Notes: a model not told the origin generated them from the sequence alone. Shown: positions 29,299-40,309, counted from the first letter of the stretch. The stretch: 64,000 nucleotides of DNA from Streptomyces rubradiris (GCF_016860525.1 NZ_BNEA01000001.1:1133501-1197500); one strand, 5' to 3'. Numbers and translations: made by a program.

Positions 29299-29898
29299 TT
29301 AAGGTGAACCGGCCTTGCGGGCCGCGTAGGCCCGGGCCGCGCGGACCCGGTTGCCGCACTTGGTGGTGCACCAGCGGCGGGCGCCGTGGGAGCGCAGGAA
29401 CCAGCGGGCGCAGCCCTGGGCGGCGCACTCGGTGAGCTGGGCGGCGTCGGCGCCGGTGAGCAGGTCGGTGGCGTCCTCGGCGAGCAGGGAGAGCGCGGCG
29501 GCGGCCGGGTTGCCGGTGTCGGGGAGGTCGGCGCGGCGCGGCCCGTCGGCGCCCCAGGCCAGGCGGGGGGTGGCGGGGGCGGCGGCGAGGGCGGCGTTCA
29601 GGGTGTCGAGGGCGTCGCCGGGCGGCCGGGTCCCGGCGGCCCGGGCCGTGAAGAGGGCCCGCAGCGCCTCGCGCAGGGCCCGCAGCCGGCCGGACTGGCG
29701 GCCGTTCAGCTCCACCGGGTCGGGCAGCAGGGCGTGCCGGACCAGCCACAGGTGCGCCGCCTCGGCGCCGTCGAGCAGGTCGACCCGGCCGTGGCTGACG
29801 GTGAACCGGGTGTTGACCAGCGCCAGCGAGGCGTACCGGTCCTCGCCGGGGACCGGGAGCTGGTGCAGATAGACGGGGGTCTCGTGCTCCACGGCCAC
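29299..29898 (-). CDS. ABATE/CGNR zinc-finger transcription regulator
   Basis: 199 residues. The N-terminal ABATE domain shows YASLALVNTRF and the alpha-helical LRALREALRALFTARA; the C-terminus is the CGNR finger: CAAQGCARWFLRSH then RRWCTTKCGNRVRAARAYAARK with the four cysteines. This family is widespread in actinobacteria and proposed to be stress-linked transcription regulators. It is transcribed away from a cysteine desulfurase gene, and the 99-nt gap holds a perfect 12-bp inverted repeat, its likely operator. Confidence 0.9.
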   Translation of the reverse strand: MAVEHETPVYLHQLPVPGEDRYASLALVNTRFTVSHGRVDLLDGAEAAHLWLVRHALLPDPVELNGRQSGRLRALREALRALFTARAAGTRPPGDALDTLNAALAAAPATPRLAWGADGPRRADLPDTGNPAAAALSLLAEDATDLLTGADAAQLTECAAQGCARWFLRSHGARRWCTTKCGNRVRAARAYAARKAGSP

Positions 29899-29930
29899 AT
29901 CCTAGCCGTCTCTCACGGCAATTCTTGCGG

Positions 29931-29967
29931 TTCTCCGTGAGGAGGGCTTAGCGTGCCTCACGGAGAA
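29931..29967. promoter_or_regulatory. 12-bp perfect inverted repeat between CGNR regulator and desulfurase
   Basis: TTCTCCGTGAGG (29931-29942) and CCTCACGGAGAA (29956-29967), spacer 13 nt, in the divergent intergenic region. A third related TCTCACGG lies at 29911. Candidate operator for the CGNR protein. Confidence 0.65.
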
Positions 29968-29970
29968 TGA

Positions 29971-31230
<1,260 letters not shown>

Positions 31231-31245
31231 GCCGCCCGCCCGCTC

Positions 31246-33726
31246 CTACTTCTCCTTGATCCTGAGGAAGGTGACGGAGTTCGCCGGGAAGGTGTACGTG
31301 AACTTCCCCGCGACCCCGGTGACGGTGGACGTGCGCGGGGCGACCGCCGTGGAGGTCTCGGTGTTCACCGCGTCCGGCGCGGCGGCGAGCGTGGTCGCCC
31401 TGGCCCGGGACGCGACCTCGATGCCGCCCAGGTCGATGGCGGTACGGGCGGCGGCGGACTGGGCGTTGACGACCTTGACGATCAGCTCGCCGGTCTTCGC
31501 GTCGCGCGTGACGACCTGGCGGAACGGCTCGGCCGGCTTGTCGTCGGTGAAGCCGCCCCACTCCTCGCCGTCGAGGTAGAGGGTGACCTGGCGGCCGCGC
31601 ACCTTGACGTCGATGTCGTAGGCGCGGCCGGTCTCGATGGAGCCCGCCTTGGTCATCAGCGTGGACTTGCCGCCGTCCACTGCCTGTTCGACGGCCGACT
31701 GGGTGTTGTTCCAGCCGCCGAGGTTCCACCAGTAGTAGTTCCCGGTGTCCTTGACGCCGAAGGCGACGAGGAAGCCCTCCTTGCCGGACTCCTTGGTGGC
31801 CTTCACGTGCAGGTCGTAGTCGTGCCAGGACGGGTCGCCGGCCTGGACCATGGTGTTCTCGGCGGTGTCGTCGGTCTGGACGTACCGGCCGTCCCGGACG
31901 GTCCAGCTGCCGGCCCCGGTGTGGGTCCACTTCGAGGCGTCACCGGAGAAGTCGTCGGCGAGCAGCGGGGTGCCGTCGGCACCGGTGACCCGTACGTCGT
32001 CGTAGGCGGCGCGGGTGTTCCAGGTGGACAGCCCGACCGCGCCGGCGAGGGGTCCGCTGACGCCCGGGGTGCCGGTCGCGCTGCTCGGCACCACCCGGTC
32101 GCCCACGTTGGTCATGAACAGCTTCTGCACCTCGTAGTTGGCCGTGCCCCAGGAGGCGTGGTTGTTGAACCACACCAGGTCGGGGCGCCACTGGACGTAG
32201 TCCTCGTTGGCGAACAGCGGGGCGTAGGAGGCGAGTTCGACCACGTCCGCGTTGCGTTCCAGGCCGGTCATGAAGGCCGCCTCGGCGAGGCCGTTCTTGA
32301 AGGCGTTGCCCTGGGAGGCGTACTCGCCGAGGAAGACCTTGGGGCCGGAGCGGTCGTAGGAGTCGTAGCGGTCGTTGTTCTGCAGGAACCACCGGGTGCT
32401 GTTGTAGTAGTGCTCGTCGACCATGTCGACCCGGGCGTCCCGGTTGAGCTTCCAGGCGGTGTCGAAGACCGTGCCGGAGTCGTCCGGGCCGGAGTTGGAG
32501 ATGACCTTCATGTACGGGTACTTCGCCTGGACGGCCGCGCGGAACTGCTGGAAGCGGGCGAAGAACTCGGCGGGCAGGTTCTCCTCGTTGCCGACCTCGA
32601 TGTGGGTGAGGCGGAAGGGCTTCGGGTGGCCCATCCGCGCCCGCACCTTGCCCCAGGTGGAGGTCGCCGGGCCGTTGGCGAACTCGATGAGGTCCAGGGT
32701 GTCCTGGATGTGCCGCTTGAGCAGGGCGTCGTCGGTGACGGCCTGGTTCTGGCCGCAGCCGGTCACCAGGGCGGGTACGACGGGCAGCGGCATGGCGCCG
32801 ATGTCCTCGGCGAACCGGAAGTACTCATAGTAGCCGAGGCCGTAACTCTGGTTGTAGCCCCAGAAGTTGGCGTTGGTGGCGCGCTGCTCGACCGGGCCGA
32901 CGGTGTCCTTCCACTGGTAGGCGCGCTTGCGCTGCCAGCCGGACGCCTCGCTGTAGTCCCGCATGGAACCGGTGTTGACCAGGCAGCCGCCGGGGAAGCG
33001 GAGGAAGCCCGGGTGCAGGGCGGCGACCTTCTCGGCGAGGTCCTTGCGCAGGCCGTTGGGCTGGTGCTTGTAGGTGTCGCGCGGGAAGAGGGACACCATG
33101 TCCAGGGCGGCGGCCGTGTCGGCGGCCACGGTGAGCCGGCCCGTGGTGCTGGTCCGGGTGGCGGTGAAGGTGGCCTTGTACCGGGCCCAGCCGTTCTTCT
33201 TCACGGCGATCCGCCGGGCGGTGGCGAGCGGGCCGCCGGAGTCCTGGAGGGAGACGGTCAGCGCGGCACCGGTCTCGGAGCGGGCCCACACCGAGAAGTC
33301 GTACTTCTCGCCGTCTCGCACGGCGATGCCGGTGTTGTAGCCGGCGTTGGTGACGGACGAGCCGGCGGCCAGCGCGAGGTAGGTGCGGTTGCGCTCGTTG
33401 AGCCGGCCGGAGTCGTCGGCCGTCCGGGCGGTGCCGGAGACCGTCCAGGCGGTCAGCGGGGTGTAGGAGGCGTTGTCGGCGGCCGAGTACTCGAAGGACC
33501 GGTTCTGGACGAGTTCGGCGTACAGGCCGCCGTCGGCGGCGCGGTTGATGTCCTCGAAGAAGACCCCGTACATGGTGCGGGGGATCGCGGGACCGGCGGC
33601 GGAGGGGTCGACGGTGATCGCGTAGTCGGTGACCTCCTCGGCGTGGGCCGGGGCGGGGAGGGCGGCCGTGGCGAGCAGGACGGCGCCCGCGCCCAGGCCG
33701 AGTCTGAAGCGGGTGGTGCGTGACAT
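31246..33726 (-). CDS. Secreted alpha-L-arabinofuranosidase (GH51) with an inserted domain
   Basis: 826 residues with signal peptide (cut after APAHA). A CBM4_9-like stretch (~95-210) precedes the GH51 barrel. Acid/base Glu381 is in HIEVGNEE and the nucleophile Glu468 in VFLGEYAS. Between the barrel and the last strands a ~190-residue insert (~555-745; DDFSGDASKWTHTGAGSW, YYWWNLGGWNNTQSAVEQ) looks like a LamG/DUF1080 jelly roll, probably sugar-binding. The C-terminal GH51 beta domain resumes at about RQVVTRDAKTGELIVKVVN. It removes arabinose from plant arabinoxylan or arabinan outside the cell. GGAG lies 6 nt before the ATG at 33726. Confidence 0.92.
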   Translation of the reverse strand: MSRTTRFRLGLGAGAVLLATAALPAPAHAEEVTDYAITVDPSAAGPAIPRTMYGVFFEDINRAADGGLYAELVQNRSFEYSAADNASYTPLTAWTVSGTARTADDSGRLNERNRTYLALAAGSSVTNAGYNTGIAVRDGEKYDFSVWARSETGAALTVSLQDSGGPLATARRIAVKKNGWARYKATFTATRTSTTGRLTVAADTAAALDMVSLFPRDTYKHQPNGLRKDLAEKVAALHPGFLRFPGGCLVNTGSMRDYSEASGWQRKRAYQWKDTVGPVEQRATNANFWGYNQSYGLGYYEYFRFAEDIGAMPLPVVPALVTGCGQNQAVTDDALLKRHIQDTLDLIEFANGPATSTWGKVRARMGHPKPFRLTHIEVGNEENLPAEFFARFQQFRAAVQAKYPYMKVISNSGPDDSGTVFDTAWKLNRDARVDMVDEHYYNSTRWFLQNNDRYDSYDRSGPKVFLGEYASQGNAFKNGLAEAAFMTGLERNADVVELASYAPLFANEDYVQWRPDLVWFNNHASWGTANYEVQKLFMTNVGDRVVPSSATGTPGVSGPLAGAVGLSTWNTRAAYDDVRVTGADGTPLLADDFSGDASKWTHTGAGSWTVRDGRYVQTDDTAENTMVQAGDPSWHDYDLHVKATKESGKEGFLVAFGVKDTGNYYWWNLGGWNNTQSAVEQAVDGGKSTLMTKAGSIETGRAYDIDVKVRGRQVTLYLDGEEWGGFTDDKPAEPFRQVVTRDAKTGELIVKVVNAQSAAARTAIDLGGIEVASRARATTLAAAPDAVNTETSTAVAPRTSTVTGVAGKFTYTFPANSVTFLRIKEK

Positions 33727-33747
33727 GGATACTCCGCGGCTCGATTG

Positions 33748-33780
33748 TTCGAAATATCAGACATTGGTCAGCACTTCGAA
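33748..33780. promoter_or_regulatory. Two TTCGAA sites upstream of the arabinofuranosidase
   Basis: TTCGAA occurs at 33748-33753 and 33775-33780, 27 bp apart, in a lower-GC region between divergent genes. Glycosidase genes in Streptomyces often have such operators, but no regulator gene is adjacent. Confidence 0.4.
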
Positions 33781-33858
33781 CGGCAAGATAGGGAAGGGGT
33801 ATGGGCACGTCAATGGGGCGGACCGAGACCGTACGGAAAGAGGGGCAGGCCGCAGAGG

Positions 33859-34368
33859 ATGCGACGGAAAGAGAGGCCGGCCCTCGCGGATGCGCGTGAG
33901 GACGAGTTCTGGCCGGTGGCCGACCCGCTGGCCTACCTGGCCGGCCGCTGGCGCGTCGAGCGCGCGGTGCGGGATCTGGCGAGCGGGGACGAAGGGCACT
34001 TCGCCGGGAGTACCGTCTTCGGCCCGCTGGACGGCGGCGGGCTGCTGCACGAGGAGTCCGGCGACTTCACCTGGCGCGGGGTGACCCGGCCGGCCACCCG
34101 GACCCTGCGGTTCCTGCCGGGACCCGCGCCGGGCCGGGTGGACGTGCGCTTCGCGGACGGCCGGCCCTTCCACGACCTGGACCTGACCCGGGGCCGGTAC
34201 ATCGCCGACCACCCCTGCGCGGCCGACCTCTACCGGGGCGAGTTCACCGTGCTGGACGCCGGCCGCTGGCGCACGGTGTGGCGGGTCGGCGGCCCGGCGA
34301 AGGACCTGGAACTCACCACGGACTACACCCGCGAGGTGCTCACCGGGGACACCACCCGCGAGGGCTGA
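33859..34368 (+). CDS. DUF6314-family protein
   Basis: 169 residues from ATG 33859; the frame is open further upstream to 33745 but the start chosen follows AGAGG. The protein has a lipocalin-like beta pattern: PLAYLAGRWRVERAVRDLAS, FAGSTVFGPLDGGGLLHEESG, GRVDVRFADGRPFHDLDL, LTTDYTR. The W in GRW and the closing TTDYTR fit DUF6314. Function is unknown; the fold suggests binding of a small hydrophobic molecule. The exact start is uncertain. Confidence 0.75.
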   Translation: MRRKERPALADAREDEFWPVADPLAYLAGRWRVERAVRDLASGDEGHFAGSTVFGPLDGGGLLHEESGDFTWRGVTRPATRTLRFLPGPAPGRVDVRFADGRPFHDLDLTRGRYIADHPCAADLYRGEFTVLDAGRWRTVWRVGGPAKDLELTTDYTREVLTGDTTREG

Positions 34369-34369
34369 A

Positions 34370-34413
34370 CCGGGCGCTCACCCGAAGGAGGCCGGGCGCT
34401 CACTCGAAGGAGT
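34370..34413 (+). repeat. 22-bp tandem duplication between convergent genes
   Basis: CCGGGCGCTCACCCGAAGG and CCGGGCGCTCACTCGAAGG begin two adjacent 22-bp units (34370-34391, 34392-34413), identical but for one or two bases. The second contains the stop and last codons of the acetyltransferase gene, so the 3' end has been duplicated. Confidence 0.75.
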
Positions 34414-34891
34414 GCGCCATGTACTGCTCCGGGCGCTCCAGCGGCCGGAAGCCCAGCCTGGCGTACACCTCGTGGGCGTCCTCGGTGGCGAGCAGCAGCC
34501 GGCTCAGCCCGAGGGGCGCCAGGTGGTCGCGGATCCGGCCGACGAACGCCGTGCCGAGGCCCTTGCCGCGCACCGACGGGTCCACGTACACGTCGGCGAG
34601 CCAGGCGAACAGCGCCCGGTCGGTGACCACCCGCGCGTACGCCACCTGCTCCCCGGACTCCGTGGCGTAGACGCCGAAGTTCAGCGAGGACGCCATCGCC
34701 CGTTCGTGCTTGTCGCGGGGGCGGCCGAGCGCCCAGTACGCGTCGGACGACAGCCAGCCGTGCACGCGGTCGACGTCGACGCGGGCGGTGTCGGCGGAGA
34801 ACTCGTAACCCTCGGGAAGGGCCGGAGCCTCGGGGAGGTCGGGACGCTCGGGCAGGCCGGGACCCTCGGGGAGGTCGGATGCATCGCTCAT
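34400..34891 (-). CDS. GNAT N-acetyltransferase with Pro-rich N-terminus
   Basis: 163 residues. Residues ~55-160 are a GNAT domain: FGVYATESGEQVAYARVVTD, ADVYVDPSVRGKGLGTAFVG (acetyl-CoA loop RGKGLG) and LLATEDAHEVYARLGFRPL. The first ~28 residues are a repeat of LPEGP/LPERP/LPEAP units, a disordered tail not typical of the family. A second start nearer MASSL is too late to keep the fold. Substrate unknown; converges with the DUF6314 gene. Confidence 0.88.
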   Translation of the reverse strand: MSDASDLPEGPGLPERPDLPEAPALPEGYEFSADTARVDVDRVHGWLSSDAYWALGRPRDKHERAMASSLNFGVYATESGEQVAYARVVTDRALFAWLADVYVDPSVRGKGLGTAFVGRIRDHLAPLGLSRLLLATEDAHEVYARLGFRPLERPEQYMAHSFE

Positions 34892-34934
34892 ACGATGATC
34901 CTCACAGTCCGCGCTCCGTACGGACCAGGGGTTT

Positions 34935-36366
34935 TCACCGCACCTCCTCGTACGCCGCCCGCAGCCGCCGCACCCCCTCCGTGATCTCCCCGGTGCCGGC
35001 CACCGCCGCGAAGCTCAGCCGGAGGTGGGCGGCGGGCGCTTCGGCGCTGAAATAGGGGCGGCCCGGGGTGAGGGCGACGCCCGCGCGGAGCGCCGCCGCG
35101 GTCAGCGCTGCCTCGTCCAGCCCGTCGGGCAGCCGCAGCCACAGGTGGTAGCCGCCGGTCGGGATGTGCGGCAGGGCCAGCGCCGGGAGCTCCCGGGCGA
35201 GCGCACCCGTCATGACGTCACGGCGGATCTTCAACTCGGCCGACAACGCCCGCAGATGGCGCGGCCAGGCCGGCGAGCCGACGAGTTCGAGGGCGGCCTC
35301 CTGGAGGGGGCGGGGCACGAAGAAGCTGTCCACGACCTGGATCGCGCGCAGGCGTTCCAGCACCGGCCCGCGCGCGGCCAGCGCGCTCACCCGGAAGCTG
35401 GGCGAGGTCGCCTTGGTGAGCGAGCCGACGTGCACCACCACGCCGTCCGGGTCGTCGGCGGCCAGCGGGCGGGGCAGCGGACCGGCGTCGGCGTGCACGA
35501 GCCGGCGCACGAAGTCGTCCTCCACGACGAACGCCCCGGCCTCGCGGGCGATGCGCAGCACCTCGGCGCGCCGGGCCGGGGCCAGCACCGCACCGGTCGG
35601 GTTCTGGAACAGCGGCTGGCAGACGAAGACCCGGGCGCCGGTGGCGTGGAAGGCGTCCGCGAGCAGGTCGGGGCGGACCCCGTCGGGGTCCACGGGCACC
35701 GGGACCGGCCGCAGCCCGGCCGCGCGGGCGAGCGCCAGCATGCCCGGGTAGGTGGGCGACTCCACCAGCACCGGGGCGCCGGGCGGGGCGAGCGCGCGCA
35801 GGGCGGTGGCCAGGGCCGCCTGGCCGCCCGCGGCGATCAGCACCTCGGCGGCGGTGACGGCACCGCCGATCCCGCGCGCGAACCACTCCCGCAGCTCCGG
35901 CAGCCCCTCCAGCGGCGGCCGCTCCCAGGCGCCGGGGCGCCGGCCGGCCCGGGCCAGGGCCGCCGCCATGGCCCGCTCCGGTTGCAGGGAGGGGTGCGGA
36001 TAGCCGCCGCTGAACTCCAGCACCCCGGGCGGCGGGGCGGCCAGCGAGACGGTGACGCCCGAGGCGTCCACCGTGCGCGGGACGAGCTCGGCCGCGCCGT
36101 CGGCGCTCAGGGCGACCTCCTGCCAGGAGGTGTCCCCGGCGGGGCCTTCCGGCCGGTGCGGCCGGGCCCGGAAGGCACCGGCGCCGGGACGGGTGACCAC
36201 GAGGCCCTCGGCGGCGAGCTGGGCGAGGGCCCGGGAGACGGTCACCGGGCTGACCCGGAACCGCTCCACCAGAGCCCTGCTCGACGGGAGCTTTCCTCCA
36301 GGAGAGTAGCGGTCGAACTCTCTCCGGAGCTGTTCTGTCAGCTCTCCCACACTGCTACGCTGTTGC

Positions 36367-36368
<2 letters not shown>
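34935..36368 (-). CDS. MocR-type GntR/aminotransferase regulator
   Basis: 477 residues from ATG 36368. N-terminal GntR winged helix: LREFDRYSPGGKLPSSRALVERFRVSPVTVSRALAQLAAEGLV region. The rest is a class I aminotransferase fold: CQPLFQNPTGAVLAPARRAEVL (N and Y/PTG for PLP), GSLTKATSPSFRVS, where Lys of SLTK is the Schiff-base Lys, and HLRLSFAAVAG. MocR proteins sense PLP-bound ligands and regulate a divergent gene. The start codon overlaps that of the EamA gene by two bases, so control of that transporter is very likely. No Shine-Dalgarno is visible. Confidence 0.9.

Positions 36369-36390
<22 letters not shown>
36303..36390. promoter_or_regulatory. Shared start and operator region of MocR and EamA genes
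   Basis: The sequence CATG at 36366-36369 holds both start codons. AGAGTAGCG occurs at 36303 and again at 36378, and AGTAGCGCTACT (36379-36390) is a perfect palindrome. TACGCT (36356) and, on the other strand, TACTCT are -10-like boxes 5 and 8 nt before the two starts. MocR sites are often direct repeats. Confidence 0.55.
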
Positions 36391-37278
<888 letters not shown>

Positions 37279-37295
37279 GCGCAAGGAGGGCCCAG

Positions 37296-37496
37296 ATGCG
37301 CGCATCCAAGGGCGACAAGCTGGTCCAGCACGGCAGGGTGGTCGGTCAGCACGACCATGTCGTGGAAGTGGTCGAGGTACTCGGTCCCGAGGGCAACCCG
37401 CCCTATCGTGTCCGCGCCGAGAACGGTCACGAGACGATCATGTCCCCCGGGCCCGACTGCCAGGTCAAGCACGAGGAGAAGCACCCGCAGCGGTAG
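37296..37496 (+). CDS. DUF1918-domain protein
   Basis: 66 residues from ATG 37296 with AAGGAGGG 6 nt upstream. It is a single small beta-barrel: MRASKGDKLVQHGRVVGQ, then HVVEVVEVLGPEGNPPYRVR and HETIMSPGPDCQVKH, the DUF1918 pattern (PF08940) common in actinobacteria. Function unknown; the SH3-like fold suggests binding of a partner. It starts 17 nt after the EamA stop, so is probably cotranscribed. Its stop codon directly abuts the stop of the convergent gene. Confidence 0.88.
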   Translation: MRASKGDKLVQHGRVVGQHDHVVEVVEVLGPEGNPPYRVRAENGHETIMSPGPDCQVKHEEKHPQR

Positions 37497-38810
37497 TCAG
37501 CGCGGTGGTCCCGCCGGCCCCCGGTAGTGGTCGGCGACCACGCGCGCCATCGCCCCGGCGGGGTCGGCCGCCACGTCCCGGGCGGCGAAGAAGACGTGCC
37601 CGCGCACCTGCGGATACCGGGCGGCGAGGGTGAGATGGCGGGACAGCTCGACCGGGTCCTGCCAGGCCGACGGCTGCGCCGCGTCGCCCGCCTTGTACAG
37701 GGCCTCCCCGAGGTACAGCCGCGTCGCCGTGCCCTCGGCGGTCTCGGACCACCAGGCGGCGAGGGCCGCGTAGTCGGCGTCGGCGTTGCCGATGTGCCAG
37801 TACAGCTGGGGGACGACGTAGTCGATCCAGTGCTCGCGGACCCAGGTGCGGGTGTCCGCGTACAGGTCGTCGTACGTCTGGACGCCCGCCCGGGTCTCCG
37901 AGCCGCGCGGGTCGGTGGCGGCGTTGCGCCAGACGCCGAAGGGGCTGATCCCGAACCGGGTGCCGGGCCGGACGCGCCGGATTCCGGCGGCCGTCTCGCG
38001 CACCAGCGTGTCGATGTTGTGCCGACGCCAGGCGGCCCGGCTGGGAAAGGCCCCGCCGTGGCGGTCGTAGGATTCGTCGTCGTCGAAGGTCTGCCCGGCG
38101 ACGGGATAGGGGTAGAAGTAGTCGTCGAAGTGGACGGCGTCGACCGGGTAGCGGGCGACCGCGTCCAGCATCGCCCGCAGCACGAAGGCGCGGACCTCGG
38201 GCTGTCCCGGGTCGTAGTACAGCCGGCCGCCGTACGGCACCACCCAGCCGGGGTGCTCGCGGGCCGGGTGGGAGGCGGCCAGTCGGGTGGGGTCGGCGTG
38301 GTTCGCCACCCGGTACGGGTTGAACCAGGCGTGCAGCTCCAGTCCCCGGGCGTGGGCCTCCCGCACGGCAGTGCCCAGCGGGTCCCAGCCCGGGTCGCGG
38401 CCCTGGGTGCCGGTGAGCCACTCGGACCAGGGCTCGTACGGCGACGGCCACAGCGCGTCGGCGGCCGGCCGCACCTGGAGGATCACCGTGTTGAGCCGGT
38501 GGCGGACCGCGCGGTCGAGGTGGGCGATCAGCTCGGCCCGCTGCCGGTCGGCCGGCAGGCCGGGCCGCGAGGGCCAGTCCCGGTTGGCCACGCTCGCGAT
38601 CCAGACGCCCCGCATCTCCGCGGTCGCCCGCGGCGGACGGTACGGCCCCGGCGGCCCGGAAGCACTCCGGGCGGCGATACCGGTGCCCGCGGTCGCCCCC
38701 GGTGCGGCCTGGACGGGGCCGGTGTTCCCCGGCGCGCCCGGGACGGGGGCCGGCAAGGCCAGTGCGGACAGCGCTGCCCGTGCGAGGGTCCGTCGCGAGA
38801 TACGCGCCAC
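37497..38810 (-). CDS. Exported glycosyl hydrolase-like protein, GHL10 (DigH/YddW type)
   Basis: 437 residues from GTG 38810, with GGGGAG 5 nt upstream; a GTG at 38858 would add 16 residues. A twin-arginine signal (ISRRTLARAALSALALPAP) precedes a TIM barrel: EMRGVWIASVANRDWPS, LNTVILQVRPAADALWPSPYEPWS, AWFNPYRVAN and VDAVHFDDYFYPYP with the conserved acidic residues, then FGISPFGVWRN and VPQLYWHIGN. E. coli DigH of this family cleaves denuded peptidoglycan glycan strands. So a cell-wall role is likely here. Convergent with DUF1918 without any gap. Confidence 0.88.
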   Translation of the reverse strand: MARISRRTLARAALSALALPAPVPGAPGNTGPVQAAPGATAGTGIAARSASGPPGPYRPPRATAEMRGVWIASVANRDWPSRPGLPADRQRAELIAHLDRAVRHRLNTVILQVRPAADALWPSPYEPWSEWLTGTQGRDPGWDPLGTAVREAHARGLELHAWFNPYRVANHADPTRLAASHPAREHPGWVVPYGGRLYYDPGQPEVRAFVLRAMLDAVARYPVDAVHFDDYFYPYPVAGQTFDDDESYDRHGGAFPSRAAWRRHNIDTLVRETAAGIRRVRPGTRFGISPFGVWRNAATDPRGSETRAGVQTYDDLYADTRTWVREHWIDYVVPQLYWHIGNADADYAALAAWWSETAEGTATRLYLGEALYKAGDAAQPSAWQDPVELSRHLTLAARYPQVRGHVFFAARDVAADPAGAMARVVADHYRGPAGPPR

Positions 38811-38981
38811 CGAGTCTCCCCATACGCCTCGGATCCGTCCGGTCACGGATCGTTTCACGCTCCAGGATGTCCCTACCCCGGCGATCGATCATCGATACTT
38901 GGCGGTAACGTGCACGGTCGGAGCAGGCGCCGAAACCCGGAGATCCTGCCAGCCAGCCGGAAGACCAGCGAAGGGGACGAT

Positions 38982-39842
38982 GTGACCGACATCGAGCGCG
39001 TCGGAGTCGTGGGCTGCGGCCAGATGGGCGCGGGCATCGCCGAGGTGTGCGCCCGTGCGGGACTGGACGTGCGGGTCGCCGAGACCACCGGCGAGGCCCT
39101 GGAGATCGGCCGTACCCGGCTGTACAACTCCCTGGCCAAGGCCGCCGAGCGCGGCAAGATCACCGAGGCGGAGCGGGACGCCAGCCAGGCGCGGCTGAGC
39201 TTCACCACCGACCTCGGCGAGTTCTCCGACCGGGACCTGGTGATCGAGGCCGTGGTCGAGAACGAGCAGGTCAAGACCGAGATCTTCCAGGTGCTCGACC
39301 AGGTGGTGACCCGGCCGGACGCGATCCTGGCCTCCAACACCTCCTCGATCCCGCTGGTGAAGCTGGCCGTCGCCACCTCCCGCCCGGACCACGTCGTCGG
39401 CATCCACTTCTTCAACCCGGCCCCCGTGCAGCAGCTGGTCGAGCTGGTCCCGGCGCTCACCACCTCCGAGGGCACGCTCAGCCGCGCCCAGGTCTTCGCC
39501 GAGAAGGCGCTCGGCAAGCACGCCATCCGCGCGCAGGACCGCTCCGGGTTCGTGGTGAACGCGCTGCTGGTGCCCTACCTGCTGTCGGCGATCCGGATGT
39601 TCGAGTCCGGCATCGCGAGCCGCGAGGACATCGACAACGGCATGGAGATGGGCTGCGCCCACCCGATGGGCCCGCTGAAGCTGTCCGACCTGATCGGCCT
39701 GGACACCATCGTCTCCATCGCCAACTCGATGTACGCCGAGTACAAGGAGCCGCTGTACGCCGCTCCCCCGCTGCTCCAGCGCATGGTGGAGGCGGGCCGG
39801 CTCGGCCGGAAGACCGGGTCGGGCTTCTACACCTACGGCTGA
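38982..39842 (+). CDS. 3-hydroxybutyryl-CoA dehydrogenase
   Basis: 286 residues from GTG 38982 with GGGGA 5 nt upstream; the frame runs far upstream as shadow. The N-terminal Rossmann fold is VGVVGCGQMGAGIAEVCARAG; ILASNTSSIPLVKLA, HFFNPAPVQQLVELVP holds the catalytic His, and DRSGFVVNALLVPYL, MEMGCAHPMGPLKLSDLIGLD complete the HAD-CoA domain. It oxidises (S)-3-hydroxyacyl-CoA with NAD, or reduces acetoacetyl-CoA, in C4 metabolism and possibly polyketide precursor supply. Single gene, followed by a strong terminator. Confidence 0.95.
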   Translation: MTDIERVGVVGCGQMGAGIAEVCARAGLDVRVAETTGEALEIGRTRLYNSLAKAAERGKITEAERDASQARLSFTTDLGEFSDRDLVIEAVVENEQVKTEIFQVLDQVVTRPDAILASNTSSIPLVKLAVATSRPDHVVGIHFFNPAPVQQLVELVPALTTSEGTLSRAQVFAEKALGKHAIRAQDRSGFVVNALLVPYLLSAIRMFESGIASREDIDNGMEMGCAHPMGPLKLSDLIGLDTIVSIANSMYAEYKEPLYAAPPLLQRMVEAGRLGRKTGSGFYTYG

Positions 39843-39871
39843 CCCACGGCTGATTACGAAGAGCGACGCCC

Positions 39872-39908
39872 GTCGGGCCCGGCACCGGAGTACGGTGCCG
39901 GGCCCGAC
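39872..39908 (+). terminator. Strong terminator after the dehydrogenase gene
   Basis: GTCGGGCCCGGCACC (39872-39886) and GGTGCCGGGCCCGAC (39894-39908) form a perfect 15-bp stem with a 7-nt loop, followed by TGTTTC. Confidence 0.85.
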
Positions 39909-40048
39909 TGTTTCACACACCGTGTGCGCGCCGGGCACACATATGCCCGCCACACACGCTCCCCACGCGCCCACCAGGCGAGTTGACTCATCATGCGCAT
40001 GCAGGGGATGCGGAACCACTCATTTCGACTACCGAGAGGAACGAACCC

Positions 40049-40309
40049 GTGACCACCGAACCGGAGCATCCCGTGGTCCATGGAGAACTCGCAGAGTTAC
40101 GGCGCCGCCTCGACGTGGCCTACGCCAGGGTCGAGGGGGGACTGGCGCTGCTGCGCCACCGCACCGAGGAGACCGCCAAGGAACTGGACGAGCTGAACTC
40201 CCGGATGGCCTCGCTGGAACACGCACGCTGGCCGCTGCCCTCGCTCGCCGCGCTGACCGCGCTCGGCGCGCTCGTGGTGACGCTCTGGCAGGCGCTGTCG
40301 GCCCACTAG
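40049..40309 (+). CDS. Small coiled-coil, tail-anchored membrane protein
   Basis: 86 residues from GTG 40049 with GAGAGGA 8 nt upstream; an upstream frame from 39983 lacks a ribosome site. Residues ~10-55 are a coiled coil (HGELAELRRRLDVAYARVEG, TEETAKELDELNSRMASLEH) and residues ~63-83 one membrane helix at the C-terminus. I do not recognise the family; conserved small proteins of this layout occur in Streptomyces. Its stop overlaps the stop of the convergent Nudix gene (CTAG). Confidence 0.8.
   Translation: MTTEPEHPVVHGELAELRRRLDVAYARVEGGLALLRHRTEETAKELDELNSRMASLEHARWPLPSLAALTALGALVVTLWQALSAH

Noticed and set aside
26653..29307. 884-residue forward ORF over the YfhO-like gene
   Set aside because: Gly/Gln/Glu/Arg-rich antisense frame without domains; the reverse strand encodes a coherent membrane protein.
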